From assembly GCA_051892195.1 (NCBI GenBank), contig JBJFFZ010000141.1:19083-83082 (forward strand): 64,000 nt of DNA, given 5' to 3'. Position numbers and translations under genes: made by a program. This document shows, piece by piece, positions 49,468-57,834 of the stretch. The notes under the pieces were generated by a model. That model did not search any database, was not told where the DNA came from, and saw only the letters and a program-made list of their open reading frames with translations. Every line of letters begins with the position of its first letter. Position 1 is the first letter of the stretch. The DNA comes from CAKQOE01 sp051892195. Lineage in GTDB: Bacteria > Bacillota > Clostridia > Peptostreptococcales > Anaerovoracaceae.

Positions 49468-50529
49468 ATGAACGAAGATATGAACGATATTAAATTTACA
49501 AGGCCGGAGGCCTTTGTGTACGGCCCGGAGGGCGTGAGTGCCGGCGGAGCCGGCGGGCCCGGGGAGGCAGGTGTTTTTGCTCCTCCGCCGAAAAAAAAGA
49601 AGACAAAATTTCTCATTGCGGGGATCGCATTAGGGCTTCTGGTGCTTGCGGGGATTATTGCAGGCCTGGTGAGCTACTTTGCCGGAGACGAGGGCTACGG
49701 AGGCGGAGACCCTTATGTAGGGGTGCTTTACATAGAAGGAACAATTACTTCCTCAGCGTCCTCCAACGATACCTACCAGCAGAGCTGGCTCCTGCGGCAG
49801 GTGGAATACATGAAAAATGACACGTCAAACAAAGGGATTATGCTTTATGTCAATTCTCCGGGAGGCAGCGTGTATCCCACGGATGAGATGTACCTGAAGC
49901 TCATGGAATACAAGGAAGAAACGGGACGGCCGCTCTACGCCTACTTTGCGGAGACGGCAGCCTCCGGGGCATATTATCTGTCCGCGGCTGCGGACAAGAT
50001 TACGGCAAACCGCAACTGCACCACCGGTTCCGTGGGGGTCTATGTGGGTCCCATCATCGATGCCAGCGGTCTTCTGGAACGGGTGGGCGTGAAGGTGGAA
50101 ATCATCCGCTCCGCCGAAAACAAGGCCATGGGCAACAGCTACGAGCCTCTGACCGAAGAGCAGCGGGCCATCTATCAGGAGTACGTGGATGAATGCTACG
50201 ACCAGTTTGTGGGAATCGTTGCAAAGGGAAGAAACATGAGCGAGGAAGCGGTCCGGGCCATTGCTGACGGAAGGATCTATACGGCGTCCCAGGCTCTGGA
50301 AAACGGGCTCATCGACGCCATCGGGACTCTGGCGGACGCAAAGGAGGCCATGAAGAAGGAACAGGAGCTGCGGTGCGGCTTTGAAACAGTGCGCTACACG
50401 CCGAAGCGGGATCTGTATTCCATCCTCACGGGGTATTCCAAAGCTTCTGCAGGGCAGACCGATCTTCAGATTGCCATGGAGCTGCTGAACGAAAGCAGCG
50501 TGCCGGAAGTGAAATATCTCATGTCTTAA
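49468..50529 (+). CDS. sppA: Signal peptide peptidase SppA
   Basis: Membrane-bound Ser-Lys protease of the S49 family that degrades leftover signal peptides. A Gly/Pro-rich cytoplasmic N-terminus is followed by a Lys-rich stop-transfer site and one membrane helix (FLIAGIALGLLVLAGIIAGLVSYF). The catalytic domain has YVNSPGGSVYPTDEMYLKL, the nucleophile Ser in AETAASGAYYLSAAAD and the Lys in IIRSAENKAMGNSYEP. Length 353 aa is close to B. subtilis SppA. The start is taken as the ATG at 49468; AAAGGGGA is somewhat far (14 bases), and the frame is open upstream, so the start is uncertain. Confidence 0.9.
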   Translation: MNEDMNDIKFTRPEAFVYGPEGVSAGGAGGPGEAGVFAPPPKKKKTKFLIAGIALGLLVLAGIIAGLVSYFAGDEGYGGGDPYVGVLYIEGTITSSASSNDTYQQSWLLRQVEYMKNDTSNKGIMLYVNSPGGSVYPTDEMYLKLMEYKEETGRPLYAYFAETAASGAYYLSAAADKITANRNCTTGSVGVYVGPIIDASGLLERVGVKVEIIRSAENKAMGNSYEPLTEEQRAIYQEYVDECYDQFVGIVAKGRNMSEEAVRAIADGRIYTASQALENGLIDAIGTLADAKEAMKKEQELRCGFETVRYTPKRDLYSILTGYSKASAGQTDLQIAMELLNESSVPEVKYLMS

Positions 50530-50605
50530 ATCAGACAGAGGCCGGAAAATGAAGCGCGCCTTCGGGTGCGGAACGTAAAAAATTCAATGAGAGAAAAGTT
50601 TTTCG

Positions 50606-50640
50606 GGGTGTCAAACAAAATTGCTTGACACCCTTTTTTC
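50606..50640 (+). terminator. sppA terminator that contains the ylxM -35 element
   Basis: GGGTGTCAA (50606-50614) pairs with TTGACACCC (50625-50633), followed by T6. The right arm is at the same time the -35 TTGACA of the next promoter. Confidence 0.85.
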
Positions 50641-50653
50641 TGTGTGGTAATCT
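50625..50653 (+). promoter_or_regulatory. Sigma-A promoter of the ylxM-ffh operon
   Basis: TTGACA (50625-50630), 17-bp spacer, TAATCT (50648-50653). The predicted start near 50660 excludes the upstream GTG start at 50644. Confidence 0.75.
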
Positions 50654-50673
50654 ATCAGAGGTTCGTGAAAGAG

Positions 50674-51066
50674 GTGGTTGCACTGGCTGAAAAATCAGTA
50701 GAAAAGACAATTGAAATCGGCATGCTTTACGATTTTTACGGTGAACTGCTCACTCCCCGCCAGAAGGAGGTTCTTCAGTACTATTATGAAGAAAACTACT
50801 CCCTGAGCGAGATTGCAGAGGAACTTGGGGTCAGCCGGCAGGCCGTTCATGATACCATTCACAAGGCAGAAAAGTCACTGCGGACCTACGAGCAGAAGCT
50901 GGGGATTCTGGAGCGTTTCCGGGTGCGGGGCGCCCAGGCGGAGAAAGCCTCCGCCGCTGTGGATCAGATGATCTGCAGGCTCCAGACGGGAGATGCTCCT
51001 GACAGCAGTGAGCTGATACAACAGCTCGGGACCATCCGGCAGATGCTGGGCAGTCTCGAGGAATAG
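50674..51066 (+). CDS. ylxM: YlxM-family DNA-binding/SRP-associated protein
   Basis: UPF0122 protein encoded with ffh in most Bacillota and implicated in SRP function. The helix-turn-helix region LLTPRQKEVLQYYYEENYSLSEIAEELGVSRQAVHDTIHKAEKSL is diagnostic. The C-terminal about 50 residues are a helical tail. The start is uncertain: the GTG at 50674 lies inside the Shine-Dalgarno (AAAGAGGTGG), and an in-frame CTG at 50683, five bases beyond it, would give the usual MAEKSVEKTIEIGMLYDFYG start. ffh begins nine bases after the stop. Confidence 0.92.
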   Translation: MVALAEKSVEKTIEIGMLYDFYGELLTPRQKEVLQYYYEENYSLSEIAEELGVSRQAVHDTIHKAEKSLRTYEQKLGILERFRVRGAQAEKASAAVDQMICRLQTGDAPDSSELIQQLGTIRQMLGSLEE

Positions 51067-51074
51067 GAGAAACT

Positions 51075-52415
51075 ATGGCTTTTGAGGGACTTTCAGAAAA
51101 ACTCCAGGGCGTATTTAAAAAACTGAAGGGCAAGGGCGTCCTTTCCGAGGCAGATGTCAACGAAGCAATGCGCGAAGTCAAAATGGCACTTCTGGAAGCA
51201 GATGTCAACTTTAAGGTCGTAAAAAGCTTCGTAGCATCCGTAAAAGAAAAATGTCTCGGCGCCGATGTTCTGCAGAGCCTGACACCTGCCCAGCAGGTGA
51301 TCAAAATTGTAAATGAGGAGCTGGTCTCCCTGATGGGAGGTACCGGCAGCAAGCTGACATATTCATCCAGCGGATTTACCGTAATTCTTCTTGCGGGACT
51401 TCAGGGTACCGGTAAGACCACCACAGCAGGAAAGCTTGGGGCTTATCTGAAGAAGAACGGCAAAAAACCCATGCTGGCTGCCTGCGACGTGTACCGTCCG
51501 GCGGCCATCGACCAGCTGGAGGTGGTGGGAGAGCGCGTAGGCGTTCCTGTCTACACAGACCGGGCGGAAAAACGACCGGAAAAGATTGCACAAGCTGCCG
51601 CAAAGGACGCAGAGTACCGGGGCTACGATGTCCTGATTGTGGATACCTCCGGCCGTCTGCACATCGATGAGGAGCTGATGGATGAGCTGGTCCGGGTCAG
51701 GGATGCAGTCCGGCCTCATGAGATCCTTTTAGTGGTGGATGCCCTGACCGGTCAGGATGCGGTGACTGCAGCAGAGGGCTTCAACAACGCCCTTGGCATT
51801 GACGGCATCATCATGACAAAGCTGGACGGTGATTCCAGAGGCGGTGCGGCCCTTTCCGTAAAGGCAGTGACCGGAAAACCCATCAAGTTCATCGGTATGG
51901 GAGAAAAGTTCGATGCTCTGGAACCGTTTCATCCGGAGCGGATGGCATCCAGAATTCTCGGCATGGGCGATATGCTCAGCCTCATCGAAAAGGCTCAGGA
52001 GCAGTTCGATGAAAAGGAAGCGGAGGAGCTGGAAAAGAAGATCCGCAAAAACCAGTTTACCCTGGAGGACTTCCTCAGCCAGATGGGCCAGATCAAAAAG
52101 ATGGGGGGCATGCGCTCCATCGTAGGGATGCTTCCGGGAGTCGGCGGTCAGAAGATCAGCGACGAGGACATCGAAAAATCAGAAAAAGAGTTCATCCGCA
52201 TGGAGGCCATCATCAACTCCATGACAAAGGAGGAACGGAACAATCCAAAGATCCTGAACGCCAGCCGGCGCAAGAGGATCGCTGCAGGGTCCGGTCAGCC
52301 GGTGAGCCAGATCAACCAGCTCATCAAGCGGTACGAGGAAGCCTGCAAGGTAATGAAGCAGTTTACAAAATCGCCTAAGCAGATGGGAAAGAAAATGCGC
52401 AGGGGATTCAGGTAA
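51075..52415 (+). CDS. ffh: Signal recognition particle protein Ffh
   Basis: SRP GTPase that brings ribosomes with membrane proteins to the Sec channel. N domain (1-95), G domain with GLQGTGKTTTAGKLG near residue 107, DVYRPAAIDQL, DTSGRLHIDEEL, TKLDGDSRGGAALS, and the M domain from about residue 300 with MGQIKKMGG, EAIINSMTKEERNNPKILNASRRKRIAAGSG and a Lys/Met-rich end (QMGKKMRRGFR). Length 446 aa is typical. AGGAGAAACT is the ribosome binding site. Linked to ylxM and to rpsP downstream. Confidence 0.98.
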   Translation: MAFEGLSEKLQGVFKKLKGKGVLSEADVNEAMREVKMALLEADVNFKVVKSFVASVKEKCLGADVLQSLTPAQQVIKIVNEELVSLMGGTGSKLTYSSSGFTVILLAGLQGTGKTTTAGKLGAYLKKNGKKPMLAACDVYRPAAIDQLEVVGERVGVPVYTDRAEKRPEKIAQAAAKDAEYRGYDVLIVDTSGRLHIDEELMDELVRVRDAVRPHEILLVVDALTGQDAVTAAEGFNNALGIDGIIMTKLDGDSRGGAALSVKAVTGKPIKFIGMGEKFDALEPFHPERMASRILGMGDMLSLIEKAQEQFDEKEAEELEKKIRKNQFTLEDFLSQMGQIKKMGGMRSIVGMLPGVGGQKISDEDIEKSEKEFIRMEAIINSMTKEERNNPKILNASRRKRIAAGSGQPVSQINQLIKRYEEACKVMKQFTKSPKQMGKKMRRGFR

Positions 52416-52504
52416 ATCCGCAGATCCGGGGTGACCAGAGGTCACGGAGGGATTTTCGGAAATCCAGATATATTTGAAATTTTTTATTCAGGAGGAAAAT
52501 TATT

Positions 52505-52750
52505 ATGGCAGTAAAGATCAGATTAAAGAGAATGGGAAGAAAAAAGAAGCCTTTCTACAGAGTCGTTGTTGCTGATTCAAGAGCACCAAGAGACGGAAGA
52601 TTCATCGAAGAAATCGGAACATACGACCCGCTGAAGGATCCGGGCGAAATCAAGATCGATGCAGAAAAGGCAAAGAAGTGGCTCGGCAACGGCGCTCAGC
52701 CTACCGATACTGTAAAGAGCCTTCTCAAGAAGTCAGGTATCGTAGAATAA
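52505..52750 (+). CDS. rpsP: 30S ribosomal protein S16
   Basis: Small basic ribosomal protein, 81 aa. The N-terminus KIRLKRMGRKKKPFYRVVVADSRAPRDGRFIEEIGTYDP and KAKKWLGNGAQPTDTV are diagnostic of S16. Strong AGGAGGAAAA before the ATG. It is followed 16 bases later by khpA, the standard neighbour, in the ffh-rpsP-khpA-rimM-trmD order. Confidence 0.99.
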   Translation: MAVKIRLKRMGRKKKPFYRVVVADSRAPRDGRFIEEIGTYDPLKDPGEIKIDAEKAKKWLGNGAQPTDTVKSLLKKSGIVE

Positions 52751-52766
52751 GAAGAGGGTGGAACGC

Positions 52767-52997
52767 GTGGTACAATTAGTTGAGGCTATCGCGAAGTCGC
52801 TGGTTGATGATCCTGCAAGTGTTGTTGTAACATCAGAGGAAAACAAGCAGGGAATCACAATTTCACTCAGGGTTGCACCGGATGATATGGGGAAAGTCAT
52901 CGGAAAACAGGGCAAGATTGCCCGGGCTCTCCGAACCGTGGTTCGTGCTGCGGCGACAAAGGAAAAGAAAAAGGTTACGGTGGAAATCGTACAGTAG
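52767..52997 (+). CDS. khpA: KH-domain RNA-binding protein KhpA
   Basis: A 76-aa KH protein that binds RNA and, with KhpB, affects cell division in Gram-positive bacteria. VQLVEAIAKSLVDDPASV at the start and the KH loop DMGKVIGKQGKIARALRTVVRAAA identify it. The GTG at 52767 has GAGGGTGG upstream; an earlier in-frame GTG at 52758 is inside that site. A terminator follows, which separates it from rimM. Confidence 0.95.
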   Translation: MVQLVEAIAKSLVDDPASVVVTSEENKQGITISLRVAPDDMGKVIGKQGKIARALRTVVRAAATKEKKKVTVEIVQ

Positions 52998-53010
52998 GAA
53001 AACGAATGAA

Positions 53011-53035
53011 GGCATCGCATCCGCGATGCCTTTTT
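53011..53035 (+). terminator. Intrinsic terminator between khpA and rimM
   Basis: GGCATCGC/GCGATGCC 8-bp stem with ATCC loop and T5 tail. It likely reduces read-through into rimM-trmD. Confidence 0.82.
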
Positions 53036-53096
53036 GCACATCATAAAAACAGGCAGCGGCAGCCGCCGCTGATCGGCATAAAGGAACGGAGTACGG

Positions 53097-53609
53097 ATGT
53101 TAGACAGAATTAAGGTAGGAAAAATAACAGCGGCCTCGGGGATCCGGGGGGAGGTCCGGGTGTACCCGTACACAGATGATCCCCATCGCTTTGATGAGCT
53201 TGCACAGCTGTATGTGGGAGAGGATCTCATGACCGTGGAACGGGCCAGGTATCAGAAGAATCTGGTGATCCTGAAGCTTGCAGGCATCGACGATCGCAAC
53301 AGTGCCGAGGCCCTCCGCAACCGGTATCTCACCATTGACCGCAGCCAGCTGCGGGAGCTTGCAGAGGACGAGTATTTCGTGTTCGATCTCATCGGCCTTG
53401 AAGCAGTGGATCAGGAAGGACGCCATATCGGAACTGTATCCGATGTGATCCAGAACACCGCCCAGGACCTGTACGAGATCCGAATGGATGACGGGAAAAA
53501 ATATCTCGTACCGGCAGTTTATGAAATTGTAACAGACATCGATATAAATAGTGGTATAATGAAGATTAATCCAATCGACGGATTGTTCGGGGAGCAGGAG
53601 GAAATCTGA
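53097..53609 (+). CDS. rimM: Ribosome maturation factor RimM
   Basis: 16S rRNA processing factor that binds S19. The N-terminal RimM domain has KVGKITAASGIRGEVRVYPYTDDPHRFD; the C-terminal PRC-barrel part has YFVFDLIGLEAVDQEGRHIGTVSDV and YLVPAVYEIVTDIDI. Length 170 aa is normal. GGAACGGAG precedes the ATG. The stop codon shares one base with the trmD start (TGATG), so the two are coupled. Confidence 0.97.
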   Translation: MLDRIKVGKITAASGIRGEVRVYPYTDDPHRFDELAQLYVGEDLMTVERARYQKNLVILKLAGIDDRNSAEALRNRYLTIDRSQLRELAEDEYFVFDLIGLEAVDQEGRHIGTVSDVIQNTAQDLYEIRMDDGKKYLVPAVYEIVTDIDINSGIMKINPIDGLFGEQEEI

Positions 53610-54340
53610 TGAAGGTAGATATTCTGACCCTGTTTCCTGAAATGTTCGCCCCGGTTCTCGGGGCCAGCATGCTGGGACGGGCCGCCGAAAAAGGGCTCCT
53701 TTCGGTCAATACCGTCAATATCCGGGATTTTGCAGATAACAAACACAGCCGGGCGGACGATGCTCCCTTCGGGGGAGGTGCAGGCATGGTCATGATGGCC
53801 CAGCCTGTCTTCGATGCTCTGCGCTCCGTTGACGCACAGCGCAAGCGGATTCTGTACATGTCTCCCCGGGGGAGACGGCTGGACGGGGATTTGGCCAGAG
53901 AGCTGGCCCGGGAGGAGGAGCTGGTGATTCTCTGCGGTCACTACGAGGGCATCGATGAGCGGATTTTAGATTACTGGAAGCCGGAGGAGGTGTCCATCGG
54001 AGATTATATCCTGACGGGAGGGGAGCTGGCAGCCATGGTGGTCATCGACGCCTCCGTGCGCTTCATCCCTGAGGTTTTGGGAAACGACAGCTCCGTAATG
54101 GGCGAATCTGTGTATTCCGGGCTCATTGAGTATCCACAGTACACAAGACCCCGGTCCTTTGAAGGGCTTGAGGTTCCTGAGGTGCTGCTGTCCGGCAATC
54201 ACAAGGCCATCCGGCTGTGGCAGCTGGAACAGGCGTGCCGCATAACCAGCCAGCGGAGACCGGATCTGTGGGAGGCATATCTGGCAGAGTCGGAGGGACT
54301 CACAAAGGAAGAACGAAAGATCATAGAAAAATTCCGATGA
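53609..54340 (+). CDS. trmD: tRNA (guanine-N1-)-methyltransferase TrmD
   Basis: SPOUT methyltransferase that makes m1G37 in tRNA. Motifs: LTLFPEMFAPVLGASMLGRA, DDAPFGGGAGMVMMAQPVF, the knotted SAM site LILCGHYEGIDERI and SIGDYILTGGELAAMVVIDA, then RPRSFEGLEVPEVLLSGNH. Length 243 aa is standard. rplS (L19), the usual next gene, is absent; a HlyD-like gene follows instead. Confidence 0.98.
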   Translation: MKVDILTLFPEMFAPVLGASMLGRAAEKGLLSVNTVNIRDFADNKHSRADDAPFGGGAGMVMMAQPVFDALRSVDAQRKRILYMSPRGRRLDGDLARELAREEELVILCGHYEGIDERILDYWKPEEVSIGDYILTGGELAAMVVIDASVRFIPEVLGNDSSVMGESVYSGLIEYPQYTRPRSFEGLEVPEVLLSGNHKAIRLWQLEQACRITSQRRPDLWEAYLAESEGLTKEERKIIEKFR

Positions 54341-54387
54341 TCAGATCATAAGAACAGGCAGCCGGAAAGAGGGGTGCGGAGGATCCT

Positions 54388-55692
54388 GTGACAGAGAAAA
54401 AGGCAAAGAAAAAAAAGAGAAAAAAGAACAGAAAACGATGGATTATTCCCATATATCTGGTGATCCTTGCACTGCTCATTGCAGCGGTGTATGTGTATCC
54501 CAGCGTCACGGGAGCCATGAAGAAGACCATGACCATACAGTACGGTTCTCTGGAAAATTCCCACGATGTGACCTGCTATTTTGTAAAAAATGAAATTGTG
54601 TATTTTTCCGATTATGACGGCAGCGTAGGGTATCACTTCACAGAGGGAACCGGCGTACGGGCCGGAACAGAGATCATTACAATGGATCCTTCCGGACAGG
54701 CTGCCGACGAAAGCTTTTTTACCGAGTATAACCGACGGGCAGGCAGCGTGGAGGATATGGGCGTGGTTCTGTCCGAGCATGACCGGATGGATGCAGTGGA
54801 GGCAGAGCTTCGGGAGCAGTACAGCAATACCGACAGCCAGGAAATCAGGGATCGTCTCAGTCTGTACATCCGGGCGCTGGAGGATTATTCCGGGGGAACA
54901 CCGGATACAGGCGGTCTGTTTTCTGACAATGCAGGGAATAAAGCGCCGGACCACACCTTCGGGGTCACAGGAAAGAACATTGCCCAGACTTCCGGGATTC
55001 TCAGCTATGAGATGGACGGATACGAGGCCGTGTTCAATCCGTATACCATGTCCCTGCTGGACCGTACAAAGCTTGAGTCCCTTTCCATCGACACCCTGAA
55101 TGTGGGGAAGGGAAAGACCAGAACCGGCGAACCGCTCTTTAAGATCGTGGACAATCACAAATGGTATGCCGTAACCTGGATCGAACCGGAGCTTCTGGGC
55201 TCCTTCTCGGAAGGGCGCGAAATCGTGCTGCAGCTTCCAAAAGGAAACGTAAAGGGAACGGTGGCGCAGCTTTATGATGACGAGGACGGCATCATGCTGA
55301 TCGCAGAGTTTGACTGCTACTATGAGGATCTCGGTTCCATCCGCAGGATCGAAACAAAGATCATGACCTCGGATTCCAACGGGCTTATGGTGGACAACTC
55401 CTTCATCGTGAGTCAGGACGGTGTTCCAGGCGTCTATGTCAGGGATGTCACCGGAGACATCACCTTTACACCGGTTAAGATTCTGGACTCGGACGGTGTC
55501 AATTCCCTGGTGGCTTCCGGGTATTTTTACCGGCAGGATGAAAACGGCGAAAGCAAGCGGGTAGAGACCGTCAATGTCTACGATGAGATCGAAAAGGTGG
55601 ATCAGAGCAGTATCAGTGACAAAGAAGAAGATGATCCGGAGGATTCCGGCACAGACGGGAAGGATTCCTCCGGGGAAGATAAAAAATCATAG
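54388..55692 (+). CDS. HlyD-like membrane-fusion domain protein
   Basis: A 434-aa protein with a strongly basic cytoplasmic start (KKAKKKKRKKNRKR), one membrane helix (WIIPIYLVILALLIAAVYVYP) and an extracytoplasmic region with a HlyD/biotinyl-lipoyl-like arrangement (EGTGVRAGTEIITM ... GEPLFKIVDNHKWYAVTWI, EGREIVLQLPKGNVKGTVAQL). The tail is acidic (DPEDSGTDGKDSSGEDKK). It is the first gene of the ylmE-sepF-ylmG group, where such proteins are common in clostridia, which suggests a role at the division site rather than drug export. GTG start with GGAGG five bases upstream. Function unproven. Confidence 0.75.
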   Translation: MTEKKAKKKKRKKNRKRWIIPIYLVILALLIAAVYVYPSVTGAMKKTMTIQYGSLENSHDVTCYFVKNEIVYFSDYDGSVGYHFTEGTGVRAGTEIITMDPSGQAADESFFTEYNRRAGSVEDMGVVLSEHDRMDAVEAELREQYSNTDSQEIRDRLSLYIRALEDYSGGTPDTGGLFSDNAGNKAPDHTFGVTGKNIAQTSGILSYEMDGYEAVFNPYTMSLLDRTKLESLSIDTLNVGKGKTRTGEPLFKIVDNHKWYAVTWIEPELLGSFSEGREIVLQLPKGNVKGTVAQLYDDEDGIMLIAEFDCYYEDLGSIRRIETKIMTSDSNGLMVDNSFIVSQDGVPGVYVRDVTGDITFTPVKILDSDGVNSLVASGYFYRQDENGESKRVETVNVYDEIEKVDQSSISDKEEDDPEDSGTDGKDSSGEDKKS

Positions 55693-55716
55693 ATCAGACA
55701 GAGGCGAATAACACAA

Positions 55717-56412
55717 ATGGGTACGATTGCAGAAAACATCAGGATGATAGAAGAAGAGAAGGCACAGGCAGCTCTTCGCAGCGGCCGGAGGCCGGAGGAT
55801 GTTCTTCTGTGTGCGGTTACAAAAAACCACACAGCAGAGGAGATCAATGAAGCCATTGACGCCGGGGTTACCGACATCGGAGAAAACCGGGTGCAGGAGA
55901 TCCTGGAAAAGTACGAAAAAGTAAAAAAAGTAAATTGGCATATGATTGGACATCTGCAGACAAATAAGGTAAAATATATAATAGACAAGGTCTGTATGAT
56001 CCATTCGGTGGAGTCTCTTCGCCTTGCAGAGGAGATCGACCGGAGGGCGGCCCAGCACGGGATAAACATGGACATCCTTGTGGAGGTCAATGCAGCACAG
56101 GACGAGGCAAAATTCGGTGTGGATGTGGACAGCGCAGCTGCGCTGGTTCACGATATTCTGGACCGTTGCCCCCATCTTCGCATCCGGGGACTGATGACCA
56201 TTGCTCCTTATGCAGAAGATCCGGAGGAGGTGCGTCCGTTTTTCAGAGAAATGAAGCAGCTTTACGATGAACTGTCCGGAATCAGTCATGAGCATCTTGA
56301 CTTCCGGTACCTGTCCATGGGCATGTCCAATGACAGAGTCGTTGCTGTTGAGGAGGGTTCCACAGTGATTCGCGTAGGTACTGCCATCTTTGGCGCCAGA
56401 ACCTACCAGTGA
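55717..56412 (+). CDS. ylmE: YggS/YlmE-family PLP-binding protein
   Basis: PLP homeostasis protein (YBL036C family) with an alanine-racemase-like barrel and no proven catalysis. LLCAVTKNHTAEEINEAI holds the PLP Lys near residue 36, followed by IGENRVQEILEKYE, WHMIGHLQTNKVKYI, VEVNAAQDEAKFGVD, IRGLMTIAP, LSMGMSNDRVVAVEEGSTVIRVGTAIFG. Length 231 aa is typical. It sits between the HlyD-like gene and sepF, the usual position for ylmE. Confidence 0.96.
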   Translation: MGTIAENIRMIEEEKAQAALRSGRRPEDVLLCAVTKNHTAEEINEAIDAGVTDIGENRVQEILEKYEKVKKVNWHMIGHLQTNKVKYIIDKVCMIHSVESLRLAEEIDRRAAQHGINMDILVEVNAAQDEAKFGVDVDSAAALVHDILDRCPHLRIRGLMTIAPYAEDPEEVRPFFREMKQLYDELSGISHEHLDFRYLSMGMSNDRVVAVEEGSTVIRVGTAIFGARTYQ

Positions 56413-56455
56413 GTTCAACACGTTGTGAGATAAAACAGTCAGGGGGAAATTTTAT

Positions 56456-56998
56456 ATGGCAGAAGGGTTTTTCAACAGATTTAAAATGATGATCGGTATG
56501 GAAGAAGTGGATGAAGAGGATGAAATGGAAGAAGAAGTGGTGGAGGTGAAGCGCGCGCCTGCGGCTCAGATGCGTCCGCAGCCGGTTGCAGTCAATTCTC
56601 ATCGCGATTTTTCGTATCCGGAAAGAAGCTCCTTTAATCAGCCTAAGATGGAGCCTCGGGAAAGTAAGGTGGTTAGCATGCAGAACAACGGAACAGCAGC
56701 GAGACAGCAGTTTAAGCTGGTGGTGACAGAGCCTTCCAGCTTTGATGAATGTCCGAAGCTGGTGGATGGTCTCAAGAGCAGAAAGCCTCTGATCATCAAT
56801 CTTGCAAATCTTGATAATGAGACAGCGCACAAGATCTTCAACTTTCTGAGCGGGGCAACCTATGCCCTCAACGGAAACGTTCAGAAGGTTGCCAACAATA
56901 TCTTTGTATTTACGCCGGACAACGTGGATGTGCTTTCCGGAACCGAGACAGAGGCCAGAAGCACCATGTCCATTGCCGGAAGTCCGTGGCGCAGGTAG
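56456..56998 (+). CDS. sepF: Cell division protein SepF
   Basis: Membrane-binding partner of FtsZ in Gram-positive bacteria. The N-terminal amphipathic helix MAEGFFNRFKMMIGM is followed by an acidic and Pro/Gln-rich linker (about 16-85) and the core domain QQFKLVVTEPSSFDECPKLVDGLKSRKPLIINLANLDNETAHKIFNFLSGATYALNG. Length 180 aa is slightly long because of the linker. AGGGGGAAA before the ATG. Followed ten bases later by ylmG. Confidence 0.96.
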   Translation: MAEGFFNRFKMMIGMEEVDEEDEMEEEVVEVKRAPAAQMRPQPVAVNSHRDFSYPERSSFNQPKMEPRESKVVSMQNNGTAARQQFKLVVTEPSSFDECPKLVDGLKSRKPLIINLANLDNETAHKIFNFLSGATYALNGNVQKVANNIFVFTPDNVDVLSGTETEARSTMSIAGSPWRR

Positions 56999-57007
56999 GG
57001 GTGGTAT

Positions 57008-57283
57008 ATGAGCAGACTGCTTGCGTGCGCCGTTTACTGGTTCTGCGACATTCTTGTGATGCTGATTGTGGTGGAGGCCATTATGAGCTGGTTTGTTCCG
57101 GCCATGCCGTATCAGCTTCAGAGGATCTACGGCTTTATCCAGACATTGACGGAGCCGTTTCTGAGACCCTTCCGGATGCTGCTTCAGCGGTTTACCTATT
57201 CTATGGGGATTGATTTTTCCCCCATTCTGGCGATCCTTGTGATCCAGATGGTGGGCAGAGCCTTTCTTATTCTGCTGGGGTAG
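57008..57283 (+). CDS. ylmG: YggT/YlmG family membrane protein
   Basis: A 91-aa protein with two hydrophobic segments and the YggT signature (IMSWFVPAMP, YGFIQTLTEPFLRPFRMLL, IDFSPILAILVIQMV). Members lie next to sepF and affect division or nucleoid position. ATG ten bases after sepF with GTAGGGGTGG as binding site. The genes ylmH and divIVA that usually follow are absent; lspA comes next. Confidence 0.93.
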   Translation: MSRLLACAVYWFCDILVMLIVVEAIMSWFVPAMPYQLQRIYGFIQTLTEPFLRPFRMLLQRFTYSMGIDFSPILAILVIQMVGRAFLILLG

Positions 57284-57366
57284 CTTTACTTTGATCTATA
57301 TTCTGATAATTACGGGGCTGTTTCCTTGAAGGGACAGCCTCTTTTGTGCAAAGGAGTACGTTTGAC

Positions 57367-57834
57367 ATGCAGTATCTTCTGTTGATTGCTGCCGCGGCTG
57401 CGGCAGACCAGCTGCTGAAATGGCTGGTGATCCGTTTCATCGGAATGCTTGGGGAGATTCCTGTAATTCCAGGCTTTTTTTATCTTCATGTGATTCCCAA
57501 CAACGGCATTGCCATGGGCATGCTTTCCGGGTATCAGGGGATTGTGATTGCAGGAACGGCCCTGATCATGGCAGCACTTGCTGTGTATATTTTTATCCGC
57601 CGCAAAACGGAACCGCCGGCGGTTCTCTTCGTTCTCTCCATGGTTGTAGGGGGCGGCATCGGAAATATCATCGACAGAATCCGGCTGGGCTATGTGGTGG
57701 ATTATCTGGACTTTCGCGTATGGCCTTATATCTTTAATTTTGCAGATATCTGCATCGTTTTGGGCTGCTTTGTGCTGATTGCTCTGGTGCTTTTGGACTC
57801 CAGAGGCGAAAAGGAAAAACTGAGTAATGGGTGA
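57367..57834 (+). CDS. lspA: Lipoprotein signal peptidase (signal peptidase II)
   Basis: Aspartyl protease that removes lipoprotein signal peptides after lipidation. Four membrane helices, and motifs AADQLLKWLVI, PNNGIAMGM, and the two catalytic Asp in GNIIDRIRLGYVVDYLDF and FNFADICIVLG. Length 155 aa is typical. The ATG at 57367 has AAAGGAG about ten bases upstream; the in-frame GTG 21 bases earlier overlaps this site. rluD overlaps its last eight bases. Confidence 0.96.
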   Translation: MQYLLLIAAAAAADQLLKWLVIRFIGMLGEIPVIPGFFYLHVIPNNGIAMGMLSGYQGIVIAGTALIMAALAVYIFIRRKTEPPAVLFVLSMVVGGGIGNIIDRIRLGYVVDYLDFRVWPYIFNFADICIVLGCFVLIALVLLDSRGEKEKLSNG

